This document shows positions 48,049 through 57,930 of a DNA stretch of 64,000 nt, piece after piece (position 1 is the first letter of the stretch; each line of letters begins with the position of its first letter). The notes under the pieces are model-generated. The model worked only from the letters and a program-made list of their open reading frames with translations. It was not told the origin of the DNA and did no database searches. Location of the stretch: the NCBI GenBank assembly GCA_030949725.1, contig JAUZSE010000015.1, positions 62,001-126,000 of the forward strand. Direction: 5' to 3'. Both the position numbers and the translations under genes were made by a program. Source of the stretch: Sulfurovum sp. (GTDB lineage Bacteria; Campylobacterota; Campylobacteria; Campylobacterales; Sulfurovaceae).

Positions 48049-49966
48049 TGGCTTTTCTTTCTCTTCTTAAATTACTTAAAAAAATAAGAGCTTCTGCCAT
48101 TCGTTTCTCTTTTATATCCACTGAATTTATATTTGGTAACCTACTATTTTCATCTCTAAATTTTGGAATTAAGCCATAAAGGACAATGGCTTCTTCTGTA
48201 CTCATAGTAATTCTAGTAGCTTCTATAGATTCTTGAATAAGCTTCAATACCCCCGTAGTCACCTGCTTAGACAATATCTCAAAAGCTTGTTGAAAGGGAT
48301 TGATACTATTGATTAGGTCAATATTTAAATCATCTAAATTGATAAATTTATCAGCCATGCGTATAAACTTCTTATCTCCATTGATTTCAATAGTTGCACC
48401 TCTTGTTACACTATCTATCACCACATACTGGCTTAACTCTTTCACTTCTCTTTCACTCAAATCAGGATATTTTATTTTAATAATTTTGGGTATTAAAACT
48501 TCATTAATCACTTCTGCTTCAATATTCCCTGGCATCGCTTTTAGCATCTGTGGGTCTTGAAGTATAGAAGCTTTTAAATCATTCAAATCACTTTCAATAA
48601 TATCATTTACTTTTTTACTCGTAGGCTTTTTGAAACCTCTGATTTTTAATTCACCTTTTTTAGGTGGCTCATTATCATTGTCAAACCGTGGTTTAAATTT
48701 AAAACTAGGTGCCAATACTTGCTCCATAAGTAGTGATGAGGTAATCGCTTTGAGCATATTGTTTACAGAGAGTTTCACTTCATCATTATGAGCATCGGGT
48801 TGGGCTATGAGATTTGTAAACTGTGCGGTTGTTTTATTTTCACTATCTCTAGTAGCTCGTCCAATAATCTGTATGATTTCAGTAAGTGAACTTCTATACC
48901 CTACCGTTAAAGCATGTTCACAATAGGGCCAATCAAACCCCTCTTTTGCCATACCAAGTGCGATGATTAAGTCCATATCATCAACACTATCCATCTTTCG
49001 CAGATAGCTAATGATTTTATCTCTTTCTTTTGGTTCATCATTTACTAAGTCAGCAACTTTAATAAGCTTTCCATCTGTATATCGCTGTAAGATTATAACC
49101 CCATCATCTCTAACCTCTTTAACTCTTCCTATAATATCTAAGATAGTCCCCACTTCTCTATGCTTATCTTTTGTAGATTCACCTGAGTTTACATTAGGTA
49201 TATGTAAAATGGTTTTTTTATCAGTATCTAGTATCTCATCTATGGCACTTGTGTATCTACCTTGATAAAAGTGATACCCAATACCTAGTGATTTTAGATA
49301 CTCATACCCATTCAACTGTGCATAGTAGTCGTATGTAACTGGTGTAAACTTAGCTTCATCCTCAGGCAACAGAACAGGCACAGAATCCCCTCTAAAGTAC
49401 GAACCAGTCATCGCTACAATATGTACAGATGATTTTTCAATCAAGCTTCTCAATACTTCACCCAGTCTATTATCTCCATCAGCAGAGACATGATGAAACT
49501 CATCTATAGCTAAAAGTGTGTGATTAAATTTCGACTCATCTAACTGCTCAAATGCAAACCTAAGTGTGGCATGTGTACAGATTAAAATCTGCTCATCACT
49601 TTCTAAAAATTCTTTAAATGCAGTCACTTTACTTTTACTCTCTACTGTTGTACAAAGGTTATTTTTTTCTTTTATATCCCAATCGGAATAAAACCCATAA
49701 GATGTTAAATCAGTACTAGCAAATGAACCACCAATAGACCGTTCAGGAACAGCCACTATCACTTTTTTAATCCCTTGATTAATAAGCTTATCAAGTGCTA
49801 TAAACATCAATGCACGAGACTTTCCAGAAGCAGGTGGTGCTTTCAAAAGTAAATATTGAGCATCTCTTTTCTCAAAAGCTTTCTCTTGCATCTCTCTCAT
49901 ACCTAACGCATTGGTAGATTTACTCTGTCCTGTTTGTTCGTAATTTACATTGACTAAATTTGGCAT
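48041..49966 (-). CDS. DEAD/DEAH-box (superfamily 2) helicase
   Basis: 641 residues. Motif I is APPASGKS (43-50), motif II DEFHH (155-159), motif III MTGS (186-189) and motif VI QIIGRATR (366-373). This is the type III restriction-helicase style of SF2 translocase. The C-terminal 250 residues (KPRFDNDNEPPKKGELKIRG onward) show no known domain. It lies one base after the Fic stop and overlaps the next gene by 8 bases. In a restriction-like system it would move along DNA to bring the nuclease to its target; that is inferred from context. Confidence 0.9.
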   Translation of the reverse strand: MPNLVNVNYEQTGQSKSTNALGMREMQEKAFEKRDAQYLLLKAPPASGKSRALMFIALDKLINQGIKKVIVAVPERSIGGSFASTDLTSYGFYSDWDIKEKNNLCTTVESKSKVTAFKEFLESDEQILICTHATLRFAFEQLDESKFNHTLLAIDEFHHVSADGDNRLGEVLRSLIEKSSVHIVAMTGSYFRGDSVPVLLPEDEAKFTPVTYDYYAQLNGYEYLKSLGIGYHFYQGRYTSAIDEILDTDKKTILHIPNVNSGESTKDKHREVGTILDIIGRVKEVRDDGVIILQRYTDGKLIKVADLVNDEPKERDKIISYLRKMDSVDDMDLIIALGMAKEGFDWPYCEHALTVGYRSSLTEIIQIIGRATRDSENKTTAQFTNLIAQPDAHNDEVKLSVNNMLKAITSSLLMEQVLAPSFKFKPRFDNDNEPPKKGELKIRGFKKPTSKKVNDIIESDLNDLKASILQDPQMLKAMPGNIEAEVINEVLIPKIIKIKYPDLSEREVKELSQYVVIDSVTRGATIEINGDKKFIRMADKFINLDDLNIDLINSINPFQQAFEILSKQVTTGVLKLIQESIEATRITMSTEEAIVLYGLIPKFRDENSRLPNINSVDIKEKRMAEALIFLSNLRRERKANG

Positions 49967-49967
49967 A

Positions 49968-50945
49968 TTATTCCTTTACTTCCCAGTGTCCTGATTTTAG
50001 ACTTCCTACTCTGATGAGTTTATCTGTATCTTTAAGTTTTTTAATATCTCTTTTGATTGTTTTATCTGTAACATTTAGGTTATTTGCTAGTTCTATAATA
50101 GTTATATCTTTATTTTTACCTATAAGAGAAAGTATTTTATCAAGTCGTTTTAAAGGGACACTTTTAGGGACATTTTTAGGGACATTTTCTTTTTTTGTAT
50201 TTTCTAATGTTTTTAGAATAATATCAAGCATAAATTCAATAAATGGTGTACTTTCTCCTACCGAGCCTGAATCTTCTAAAGCTTGATAATATGCTTCTTG
50301 ATTATCTCTTACAACACTTTCAATAGGTATAGCAGCAAATAAACTTTTATATTTATTTAAAATGACAGATTGCCAAAGTCTTCCAACCCTTCCATTCCCA
50401 TCATTAAAAGGATGAATAAATTCAAACTCATAATGAAATATGCAACTTACAATAAGAAGATGCAAATCTGTTTCCTCCAACCAAGAAAACAACTCCCCCA
50501 TAAGTTGAGGAAGCATATCAGGAGGTGGTGCTACATGTATCACTCCATCTGCACCACCAACACCGACATTGCTTTGTCTATATCTACCTGCATTATTTAG
50601 TAAATTATCCATCAAAAACTTATGAGATTTTAACAAATCATTTTCACTTTTATAATTATAATTTTCTAAATAATCATAAGCTTTGATAGCACCTTTCACT
50701 TCTTCAATCTCTCGCATAGTTCCCAATACAATTTGACCATTTATTACTTTTGTAATCTCTCCTTCATCAAGAGTATTCCCCTCTATTTGAAGTGTGCCTG
50801 TGATTGATTTAACTCTATTTTTTTTACGAAGTTTCGGAGTATTAAATTCTTTTTTTATATGATTGAGTTCACTAATCAATTCAACAATATCACTAACATT
50901 TGTTAATATCTTAGAGGTTATTGTATAGGGTGGAGTGTAACTCAC
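49968..50945 (-). CDS. Fic family protein with C-terminal HTH, inside the methylase cassette
   Basis: 325 residues. The catalytic loop is HPFNDGNGR (178-186) and the inhibitory motif is T51-x3-E55-G56 (TLQIEGN), both intact. After residue 245 comes a repeat linker (NVPKNVPKSVPL) and a winged HTH (LDKILSLIGKNKDITIIELA, then TDKTIKRDIKKL). It overlaps the methylase stop by 4 bases and is one base from the helicase start, so it belongs to the operon. Fic enzymes modify proteins, so it may regulate the system or act as its toxic effector. Both roles are inference. Confidence 0.9.
   Translation of the reverse strand: MSYTPPYTITSKILTNVSDIVELISELNHIKKEFNTPKLRKKNRVKSITGTLQIEGNTLDEGEITKVINGQIVLGTMREIEEVKGAIKAYDYLENYNYKSENDLLKSHKFLMDNLLNNAGRYRQSNVGVGGADGVIHVAPPPDMLPQLMGELFSWLEETDLHLLIVSCIFHYEFEFIHPFNDGNGRVGRLWQSVILNKYKSLFAAIPIESVVRDNQEAYYQALEDSGSVGESTPFIEFMLDIILKTLENTKKENVPKNVPKSVPLKRLDKILSLIGKNKDITIIELANNLNVTDKTIKRDIKKLKDTDKLIRVGSLKSGHWEVKE
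50154..50189 (-). repeat. 12-bp tandem repeat, three units, in the Fic linker
   Basis: Three units of AGGGACATTTTT (plus strand, with one or two changes) encode the NVPK-like repeat joining the Fic and DNA-binding domains. Because the unit is four codons, copy-number change would alter linker length without shifting the frame. Confidence 0.7.
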
Positions 50946-53644
50946 TTTTTACCCTCCGCTTCTATCATCTTCTCATAAAGCTCAAAAAGATATTCAAGTC
51001 TCTCTTCATCATTTACAAATGCTTTCTTTCTATAACACTTTTCTATGGCTAAATCTAAGAGATGATGGGCTTCTTTTAAATCTTGTGGCATTTTATTTGG
51101 GTCGTAAAGTTGAGCTAATGTTTTTTCTGAGTGTTGTTCTCTTTCATCTAGGACATTAAAAACCAAGTCAGTTATTTCTTCTTTTAGTTGATTAGAAATC
51201 TTTGGAAATGGAAAAGTGTTATAACAAAGAGTATTTGAATACTGCATATCCATTTTAAGTCTTCCTGCAACTGCTCGTACCCATAGAATATGTATTTTAG
51301 ATGATAATAATCCAAAAGTCCATGCTTCCGCATTATAAATTACTCTTGCTGCATTGGAAATTATAGTATCAGAGTTTACAAATCCTATAGGTAAGTAATT
51401 TCTTCTTTCTGAGCCAGTTTGGGGAATAATAATACTTGTTGTAGTTGTATAAAGATTATCACGAAATTGATGTGATTTCTCTGCTAATTTTTGAGCACCC
51501 TTATCTTTACTATTTAACCTAAAGCTCCTCGTGGCTTCTACTCGATTTTTAATTTCTTTATATTGTAATGCATCATTTTTTTCTTTGTCGGCTATCCATA
51601 AACAATATCTTGTAGTACTATTCATTAATTCACTAGCACCCATAAACTTCTTAATATACTTATCTGCTCCTGGGGACTCTTCAATCAGTTTGCTATACTC
51701 ATTATATGTTAAAATCAAATGACCACCATCAACTGGTTTATTTCCTGACATCATTTCCGGAAGTTCTGATAATGAATTTGTTTTTTTAATTATAATGGTA
51801 TTACTACTATCAATAAGATAAGCATTAATATTTTTGACTTCTTTCTGTATGTTTAATTTATATATAAATTTTTTATTATTAGAAATATTTCTTAACCCAA
51901 TTATTACAACTGAAACACCAGCATTATCTTTAGCATTATTTTTCCATTTAAAAGACTGATGTGCAAAATCTATTTCAATATTCATATCAAAGATTAAATG
52001 CCAAAGTAATCCAACTTGTTCTCCTTGTGTAATTGAATTTGTAGTTACAAATGCACTCTTAGTATTCATATGCTGAATATATTTTGAAGCTATATAAAAC
52101 CAACATGCTATAAAATCTAAACTTTTATAATTCTCAACTTCTTGAAATACATATTCCATATCATATTTTTGTTCTTTTGACTGTTTACTCTTCCCTTGGT
52201 ATGGTGGATTACCTAATATATAGATCTCATCATTATCACTTTTCGGACACACTTCTTCCCAATCCAATCTAGTAGCATTCCTATGAACTATATTGCCACC
52301 ATCTTTAAGTGGTAATGGTGGAGCTGTTTCACCAAATTCTTTAAAAAATTCTATATTCATTTGATGTTCTGTCAACCAAAGTGAAAGTATCGCGACTTCA
52401 TGAGCAAAGTCATCTAGCTCTATGCCATAAAACTGTGTGAGTTCAATACTAGATGATAGCGATAAAAAACTAAGTTGTCTTGTTGTTGTACCAAATAAAT
52501 CTCCTTGTTTCATGTCAGAAAGTTTATTGATTTGTTGCAATATTTGTATCTCTAGCCTTCTAAGCTCTTTATATGCAATGATCAAAAAATTACCAGACCC
52601 ACAAGCAGGATCAAATATTTTTAGATTTGCTATTCTTTTAATTAGTTCTTGTAGTTTCTTTTTACTTGTTTTAAAGTTCTCAAACGCTTCATGCAGTTCA
52701 TCCAAAAACAATGGTTGCATCACTTTCATGATGTTTGGAACTGAGGTATAGTGCATACCCATATCACCACGATGTTCAGGTGTGACCACGGCTTGTATCA
52801 TAGAGCCAAATATATCAGGGTTTATGGCTGACCAATCTAAAGTACCAATATCAATCATAATATTTCTTGATTTTGTCGTGAACTTTGGTAAGAGATGTTT
52901 ATCTCTAAAGAGTCCACCATTTACATAGGGAAACGCTTTGAGATACTCTGGGAGATGGGCTTCTCTCTCTTTATTATCTGTATCAAAAACTGCAAACAAT
53001 CGTGTAAGATAACTGTCCATATCACTACCATCTACTTGTGTATGTGAAGTGATAGAGTGCGTAAATAAATTATCTTCAAAAATATTGGAGTCTTCGGCAA
53101 AATAACAAAAGAGTAGCCTAGTCAAAAATACATTGAGAGCATGTACCTCTTCGTGTGTAGAGGTTGGATTGCTTTTGAGTATCTCATCATAGAGTTTTGC
53201 TAATTTATTGGAAGCTTTTACATCTGCTGGATTTTCATCTATATGCGTTGACTTTTCCATCCCTGCCAAGGGCAAAAAGAAATCATAATGCTTCACTAGA
53301 TCCATAAGCTTTATATCTAGGGTATCAGTCGTTTTTGTATCATAAGCAAGGAGTGTTTCATAATCAGTAACTATGATAAATCTAGGCTTTTGTTTTTGTG
53401 TAGTTGTATCATCTCTTAGCATATCAATAGTGCCATGTAATTGTGTACTAACTGCTTTAAACAATAGCTTTTTTCTATGTAGCAATTCACCTTTAGCTTC
53501 AATCTGATTAAGTTCACCTTTTTGAAGTCTTGTAATGGTCGCCTTTGGCTCGCCATAGGCAAGAAGGAAGTCAAATACAAAAGTATCTTGTGAAACGTTT
53601 TCTATGAGCTTGGTGATGTTTGTTTCTATTTGTGTTATCGTCAT
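50942..53644 (-). CDS. MmeI-like DNA adenine methyltransferase with target-recognition domain
   Basis: 900 residues. The methylase core has FDPACGSGNFLI (about 343-354, motif I) and NPPY (about 478, motif IV), the N6-adenine type. Then AFVTTNSITQGEQVGLLW and FAHQSFKWKNNAKDNAGVSV follow, close to MmeI (type IIL). The TRD-like part (VEATRSFRLNSKDKGAQKLA) and WVRAVAGRLKMDMQYSNT also fit MmeI. The N-terminal 150 residues differ from MmeI and show no convincing PD-(D/E)XK triad, so cutting may be done by partners. The start overlaps the sanA stop by four bases. First gene of the cassette. Confidence 0.88.
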   Translation of the reverse strand: MTITQIETNITKLIENVSQDTFVFDFLLAYGEPKATITRLQKGELNQIEAKGELLHRKKLLFKAVSTQLHGTIDMLRDDTTTQKQKPRFIIVTDYETLLAYDTKTTDTLDIKLMDLVKHYDFFLPLAGMEKSTHIDENPADVKASNKLAKLYDEILKSNPTSTHEEVHALNVFLTRLLFCYFAEDSNIFEDNLFTHSITSHTQVDGSDMDSYLTRLFAVFDTDNKEREAHLPEYLKAFPYVNGGLFRDKHLLPKFTTKSRNIMIDIGTLDWSAINPDIFGSMIQAVVTPEHRGDMGMHYTSVPNIMKVMQPLFLDELHEAFENFKTSKKKLQELIKRIANLKIFDPACGSGNFLIIAYKELRRLEIQILQQINKLSDMKQGDLFGTTTRQLSFLSLSSSIELTQFYGIELDDFAHEVAILSLWLTEHQMNIEFFKEFGETAPPLPLKDGGNIVHRNATRLDWEEVCPKSDNDEIYILGNPPYQGKSKQSKEQKYDMEYVFQEVENYKSLDFIACWFYIASKYIQHMNTKSAFVTTNSITQGEQVGLLWHLIFDMNIEIDFAHQSFKWKNNAKDNAGVSVVIIGLRNISNNKKFIYKLNIQKEVKNINAYLIDSSNTIIIKKTNSLSELPEMMSGNKPVDGGHLILTYNEYSKLIEESPGADKYIKKFMGASELMNSTTRYCLWIADKEKNDALQYKEIKNRVEATRSFRLNSKDKGAQKLAEKSHQFRDNLYTTTTSIIIPQTGSERRNYLPIGFVNSDTIISNAARVIYNAEAWTFGLLSSKIHILWVRAVAGRLKMDMQYSNTLCYNTFPFPKISNQLKEEITDLVFNVLDEREQHSEKTLAQLYDPNKMPQDLKEAHHLLDLAIEKCYRKKAFVNDEERLEYLFELYEKMIEAEGKK

Positions 53645-54309
53645 TTCCTATATTTCACTTTCACTTTATCATCCATAATGGTTGCTTTGGTATCTAATAT
53701 ATGCACATCAAGAAAGGCTTTGAGTCTTGTAAAGTACTCTCTTAGTGCCATCTTTCTTGCGGCTTTGGTTCCAGCTATGTCTTTGGCTGCAAAACCGATG
53801 ACATTTTGCCCCTTATTTTTTGCAAGATATAATGCCCTTTCAAGATGAAACCTTTGGGAGATCACGGTATATTCTTTCAAGTCAAAGATGCTTTCTGCTC
53901 TAAGTATGGAATCGAGTGTTCTAAATCCTGCATAGTCCAAAGCGATATACTTTTTAGGTACCCCTGCTTTTATCAAGTCCTTTTGCATACGAATCGTTTC
54001 ATTATAATACTTACTAGCATTGTCTCCTGAAACCACAATGGCATCTACCTTCCCTGCTTTCCAAAGTGCCACGGCTGCATTGATGCGGTAGACATAAAAA
54101 TAATTCTTTTTACCTTTGGCTACGTACTTTGCTGTACCCAAAAGTAAGGCTGCTCTTTTATGGGGTACGTTTTTTACTTCTGCGTAGATAGCAGATTGTG
54201 TCGAGTAACTGATATACCTGTCTAAAGCATAAATGCCCAATCCTACTACTAGCGTCACCGTCACAAAAGACTTTACAATGTGCCATAGTATTCTAAACAT
54301 AAAAGACAA
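53641..54309 (-). CDS. SanA/YdcF-like envelope protein (DUF218)
   Basis: 222 residues. One N-terminal membrane helix (VKSFVTVTLVVGLGIYALD) and a DUF218 domain outside the membrane: RAALLLGTAKYV, DAIVVSGDNASKYYNE, KKYIALDYAGFRTLDSI and VISQRFHLERALYLAKNKG. This is the pattern of SanA, linked to vancomycin exclusion and envelope integrity in E. coli. It follows folP by five bases. It is the last housekeeping gene before the methylase cassette. Confidence 0.88.
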   Translation of the reverse strand: MSFMFRILWHIVKSFVTVTLVVGLGIYALDRYISYSTQSAIYAEVKNVPHKRAALLLGTAKYVAKGKKNYFYVYRINAAVALWKAGKVDAIVVSGDNASKYYNETIRMQKDLIKAGVPKKYIALDYAGFRTLDSILRAESIFDLKEYTVISQRFHLERALYLAKNKGQNVIGFAAKDIAGTKAARKMALREYFTRLKAFLDVHILDTKATIMDDKVKVKYRK

Positions 54310-54314
54310 ACTCT

Positions 54315-55454
54315 CTACCTCAACGCTTTTGCAACAGCCAAAGCTTGCACATGCTCTTTTACATCATGACAACGCACAATGTTTGCAGCATTTTCTACTG
54401 CTTTCAAGTGAATGGCTAAGGTACCTGATAATCTTTGTGAAACGGATGATGGACTTATTTTATCTATCATAGATTTTCTACTTGCACCCACCAAAATATC
54501 ACAACCGAACACTTGAAAATGTGCCATATTTTTAATGAGTATAAGATTATGTTCTAATGTTTTTCCAAATCCTAACCCTACATCTAAAATGATATTTTTT
54601 CTCTCCAACCCCAAAGACTCACATTTGCTTATACGTGTTTCAAAAAATTGACTTACTTCCACCATCACATCTTCATATTCTGGATGGTCTTGCATATTTT
54701 GAGGTGTACCTTTCATATGCATGATGCAGAGTTTAGCTTGGTATTTAATCGCCAAATGAATGATCTCATCATTACTCGCACCTCTAATGTCATTGATCAG
54801 TGTAAATCCACTTTTTAATGCGTATTCTATCACGCTAGGTGTGCTTGAATCTATGGAAAAAATAACATTTTCATAAAGCTTCTCTGAGGCAATCACATCA
54901 CAAATACCTCTGACCCGTGATAACTCTTCTTCTTCACTCACAATCCCAGCATTTGGACGTGAGGAAACTGCCCCTATATCTACTATATGCGCACCCTCAT
55001 CCATCACTTTTTGTATCTCTTTAATGGCATCTTCTGCTAAAAATCTACTGCCTTCAAAAAAGCTGTCCTCATTAGCATTGATGACTGCCATAATTTGTGT
55101 TGGTTTTTCTTTTATACTAAGAAATCTTTTGAGTTCGTTAGCCACAGCTTTGAGTCCAAAAGGTTGAGCCAACTCTTTTTTAGCAAGTATCTCCATGTGT
55201 TTACGTGTACCTATAAGTATACAATCATAGGTAGGTTTTTCACAAAGTATCACACCAGAGGGTACGGCTAAGTCTGCACCAATACTCAGTGCATCTTGTT
55301 TGAGTATATTTGCCGCAGGGGTTTTTAAATCTTTGATAAAGAAGGTAAGCAACTCCATCTTCTTTGCCATAATAGGTATGCCTCCACTCTCTACACCCAG
55401 TGTTTTAAGAATCCCTTTTTTATCGGTAATGTTTCCAAGTTTATACATATTCAT
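54315..55454 (-). CDS. folP: Dihydropteroate synthase
   Basis: 379 residues, longer than the usual 280 because of an N-terminal extension of about 100 residues, as in other epsilonproteobacteria. It joins p-aminobenzoate to the pterin in folate synthesis; sulfonamides target it. Core motifs are IMAVINANEDSFFEGSRF (in place of INVTPDSFS), DIGAVSSRPNAG, FTLINDIRGA, MHMKGTPQNM and LDVGLGFGKTLEHN. It lies 32 bases after holB. The frame is complete. Confidence 0.93.
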   Translation of the reverse strand: MNMYKLGNITDKKGILKTLGVESGGIPIMAKKMELLTFFIKDLKTPAANILKQDALSIGADLAVPSGVILCEKPTYDCILIGTRKHMEILAKKELAQPFGLKAVANELKRFLSIKEKPTQIMAVINANEDSFFEGSRFLAEDAIKEIQKVMDEGAHIVDIGAVSSRPNAGIVSEEEELSRVRGICDVIASEKLYENVIFSIDSSTPSVIEYALKSGFTLINDIRGASNDEIIHLAIKYQAKLCIMHMKGTPQNMQDHPEYEDVMVEVSQFFETRISKCESLGLERKNIILDVGLGFGKTLEHNLILIKNMAHFQVFGCDILVGASRKSMIDKISPSSVSQRLSGTLAIHLKAVENAANIVRCHDVKEHVQALAVAKALR

Positions 55455-55486
55455 ACAATGATTCCTCTTTAGCTACATAATCTATT

Positions 55487-56179
55487 CTAACGCTTTTTAC
55501 GTGCCAATAACTTCAACAACAATGTATTTAACACAAACTGTGGTGGCGAACCCATATCCAAAGCAATAAAAATATTTGAAAATACTGTCAATGTCTGTTC
55601 ATCCAGATTATAGCCTTCACCATAGATAGCTTCTTTAGAAATCCTCTCTAGCAGAGGTTTCATAGCCTTTGCATCGGTACGTTTATGGGTTTGTACAAAT
55701 TCATAGACCAGTGCTAAAGATAAGTGATTTATATCCAACCCTAAGGCTTCTTCTTCTCTTTTTCCTGAAAGTAAACTCACAGGAAGTCTGGATTTTATAG
55801 TAGGGAGTATGGCAGATTTACTTTCTGTTAGAAAAATAAATATTTTATTTTTAGGTGGCTCTTCTATCACTTTTAAAAGTGCATTTTGCACCTCTTTTGA
55901 AAACTGATCTGCGATTAAAATAATCACTGTTTTTTCTTCACTTGCCAAATACGCTTTTTCAATGACTTTCTTTACCTCGCTCAGTGTAAAAGATGCTTTT
56001 TCTCCTGCAATCCTCTGTACTTTTGGAGGACAAATTTCATTTTCTTTCCCCTCCAAAAACTTTGTAGCAAAACGGTCTGAATAGATTTCAATAATCTGCT
56101 CATGTTCGCGAAGTGCTTCGAGTTCTGTAAGTGTCTGCTTCAGATCTGTACTGATAAGTACTTGACTAGTAAGCGTCAT
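55487..56179 (-). CDS. holB: DNA polymerase III delta' subunit
   Basis: 230 residues, the short form found in this phylum. It is part of the clamp loader. Visible pieces are VIEKAYLASEEKTVIILIAD, QVQNALLKVIEEPP-like VQNALLKVIEEPPKNKIF and FLTESKSAILPTIKSRL, the sensor-1 SRC-type motif being SRL here. There is no P-loop, as expected for delta'. Its start overlaps hobA by four bases; folP follows. The pairing with hobA is typical of Helicobacter and Campylobacter. Confidence 0.92.
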   Translation of the reverse strand: MTLTSQVLISTDLKQTLTELEALREHEQIIEIYSDRFATKFLEGKENEICPPKVQRIAGEKASFTLSEVKKVIEKAYLASEEKTVIILIADQFSKEVQNALLKVIEEPPKNKIFIFLTESKSAILPTIKSRLPVSLLSGKREEEALGLDINHLSLALVYEFVQTHKRTDAKAMKPLLERISKEAIYGEGYNLDEQTLTVFSNIFIALDMGSPPQFVLNTLLLKLLARKKR

Positions 56180-56724
56180 GACTCTAAGTCTAAATCCCCG
56201 AACATTGAGGCTGAAAGCGTAGCATCGAAAAGCTTGTACAACTGTAAAAGTTTGATATCAAGTAAGGGATCCCCACTGCGAAAAGCAAAACTATCTTGTA
56301 CCTCTTCATCCATAATCCATAAAAAACTGTTTTCATTTCTATACACCAATTTGGTATCAGAATGACTGCCTCTACCAATATACCAAATAAAATATCCAGC
56401 AGGATAAGAAATGTCAAGCATATCTTCAAGAAGCTGTATATCTTGTGTTGATTTTATAGATGAGAGATCAGGGAAACAACTCAACAAAGAATACGCAGGA
56501 AGTAACGGTCTATTTTTATCTAAATTATTGATAGTACTCACAATATATTTAGAAAACCACGCATAAGATGGGTCTGTCAATATCAGTACCGTTTTCCCCT
56601 CAAGGATTTGGTCTACGGCACTCTTAACCAAAGGAGCCCACTCATACCGATACTCTTCCATCCATGAGAAGGAAGACTCCTCTTCTCTTATGGTTTCGAG
56701 TGTCCATTTGAGTAGTTGTTGCAT
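56176..56724 (-). CDS. hobA: DnaA initiator-associating factor HobA
   Basis: 182 residues. HobA binds domain I of DnaA and helps assemble it at oriC; it is the structural counterpart of DiaA, and it is confined to Campylobacterota. The opening LLKWTLETIREEESSFSWME and the TVLILTDPSYAWFSKYI and LPAYSLLSCFP stretches match the family. It overlaps lysC by one base and holB by four. This gene is the best single marker that the window is from this phylum. Confidence 0.93.
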   Translation of the reverse strand: MQQLLKWTLETIREEESSFSWMEEYRYEWAPLVKSAVDQILEGKTVLILTDPSYAWFSKYIVSTINNLDKNRPLLPAYSLLSCFPDLSSIKSTQDIQLLEDMLDISYPAGYFIWYIGRGSHSDTKLVYRNENSFLWIMDEEVQDSFAFRSGDPLLDIKLLQLYKLFDATLSASMFGDLDLES

Positions 56725-57930
56725 TATTTGTCTAACGCATAGGCTTTATGTAAAGCACGAATGGCTTGTTTGCCATGCACTTCATCTATCACCATAGAAA
56801 CTTTGATCTCGGAGGTAGAAATCATTTGTATGTTGATATTTTCATCCGCCATCACAGTAAAGGCAGTAGCAGCAACACCCGTATGTGATTTCATACCTAC
56901 ACCAACCACAGACACTTTACAAACATGCTCGTCAAAATCCATACCTTCTATATCGTGATCAAAGGTTGCCATAAGTGTTTTTGCATTTTCATGGTCTGAG
57001 TGAGGTACGGTAAAACCAAGATTTGTAGAGCCATCTGTACCTCTATTCTGGATAATCATATCCACATTGATGTTTTCTTTTGCCAACATTGTAAATATCT
57101 CTGCTGCAATCCCTGGTCTGTCGGAAACACCTCTCAGAGTTACTCTTGCCTGATTTTTATCTAAAACCACACCACTTACTAAAACTTCTTCCATATTGTC
57201 ACTCTCCTCTGTTATCAACGTACCTACATTGTCTGAAAAACTGCTTTTTGCATAGAGTTTAACATTTAATTTTTTAGCCAATTCTACAGAACGACTTTGC
57301 AATACTTTCGCCCCTAAAGAGGACAACTCCAACATCTCATCATAAGAAATACTGTCAAGTTTTTTTGCATTAGGTTCTATGCGTGGGTCTGTCGTATAAA
57401 TGCCATCTACATCTGAGTAGATTTCACATTGGTCTGCTTTGAGTGCAGCTGCCAATGCCACAGCAGAAAGATCAGAACCACCACGACCTAGTGTAGTGAT
57501 AAACCCATCTTTATTCACACCTTGAAAGCCTGCTACTATGACTATCTTTCCTGCTTTAATTGCATTTTGCATTGCAGTAGGATCTATAGATTGTATGCGT
57601 GCATAGGTATGCGTGTCATCAGTCACAATACCTGCACCACGCCCTGTCATGGCAGACGGCATCATAGCCTCGTGCCTGCAAAGCTATAGAAAGAAGTGCT
57701 GCTGTGACTCGTTCACCTGAGCTAAGTAACATATCCATCTCTTTTTTAGCAGGATCTTTTGTAAAATGTTCTGCAAATCCTATAAGCTTATTGGTCTCAC
57801 CACTCATCGCAGAGACTACAACAACGATGTCATCTCCAGCTTCTCTCGCTTTTGCCACACGGTTGGTCACGTTTTCTATACGTTCTACATCTCCAACACT
57901 TGTACCGCCATATTTATGTACCACTAACAT
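56724..57930 (-). CDS. lysC: Aspartokinase (frameshifted)
   Basis: It phosphorylates aspartate, the first step to lysine, threonine, methionine and diaminopimelate. The start [16 protein letters not shown] is the kinase signature; [15 protein letters not shown] and [14 protein letters not shown] follow. One extra base near 57651-57655 splits the protein at ARGYDAV; the other frame continues [32 protein letters not shown] and two ACT domains for feedback control. Repaired length is about 401 residues. The gene should be essential, so the break is most likely a sequence error. Confidence 0.92.

Noticed and set aside
50942-53644. Calling the cassette BREX, DISARM, Dnd or a type ISP enzyme
   Set aside because: No PglZ, BrxL, DUF1998, PLD, DndCDE or single-chain helicase-methylase is present. 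The methylase resembles MmeI, but the nuclease triad is not visible, so a named type would overstate the evidence.
50942-53644. A PD-(D/E)XK nuclease in the N-terminus of the MmeI-like methylase
   Set aside because: The region around residues 35-60 (EAKGELLHRKKLLFKAV) has charged residues but no spaced D...E-x-K in a beta-strand setting. Left open for structure prediction.
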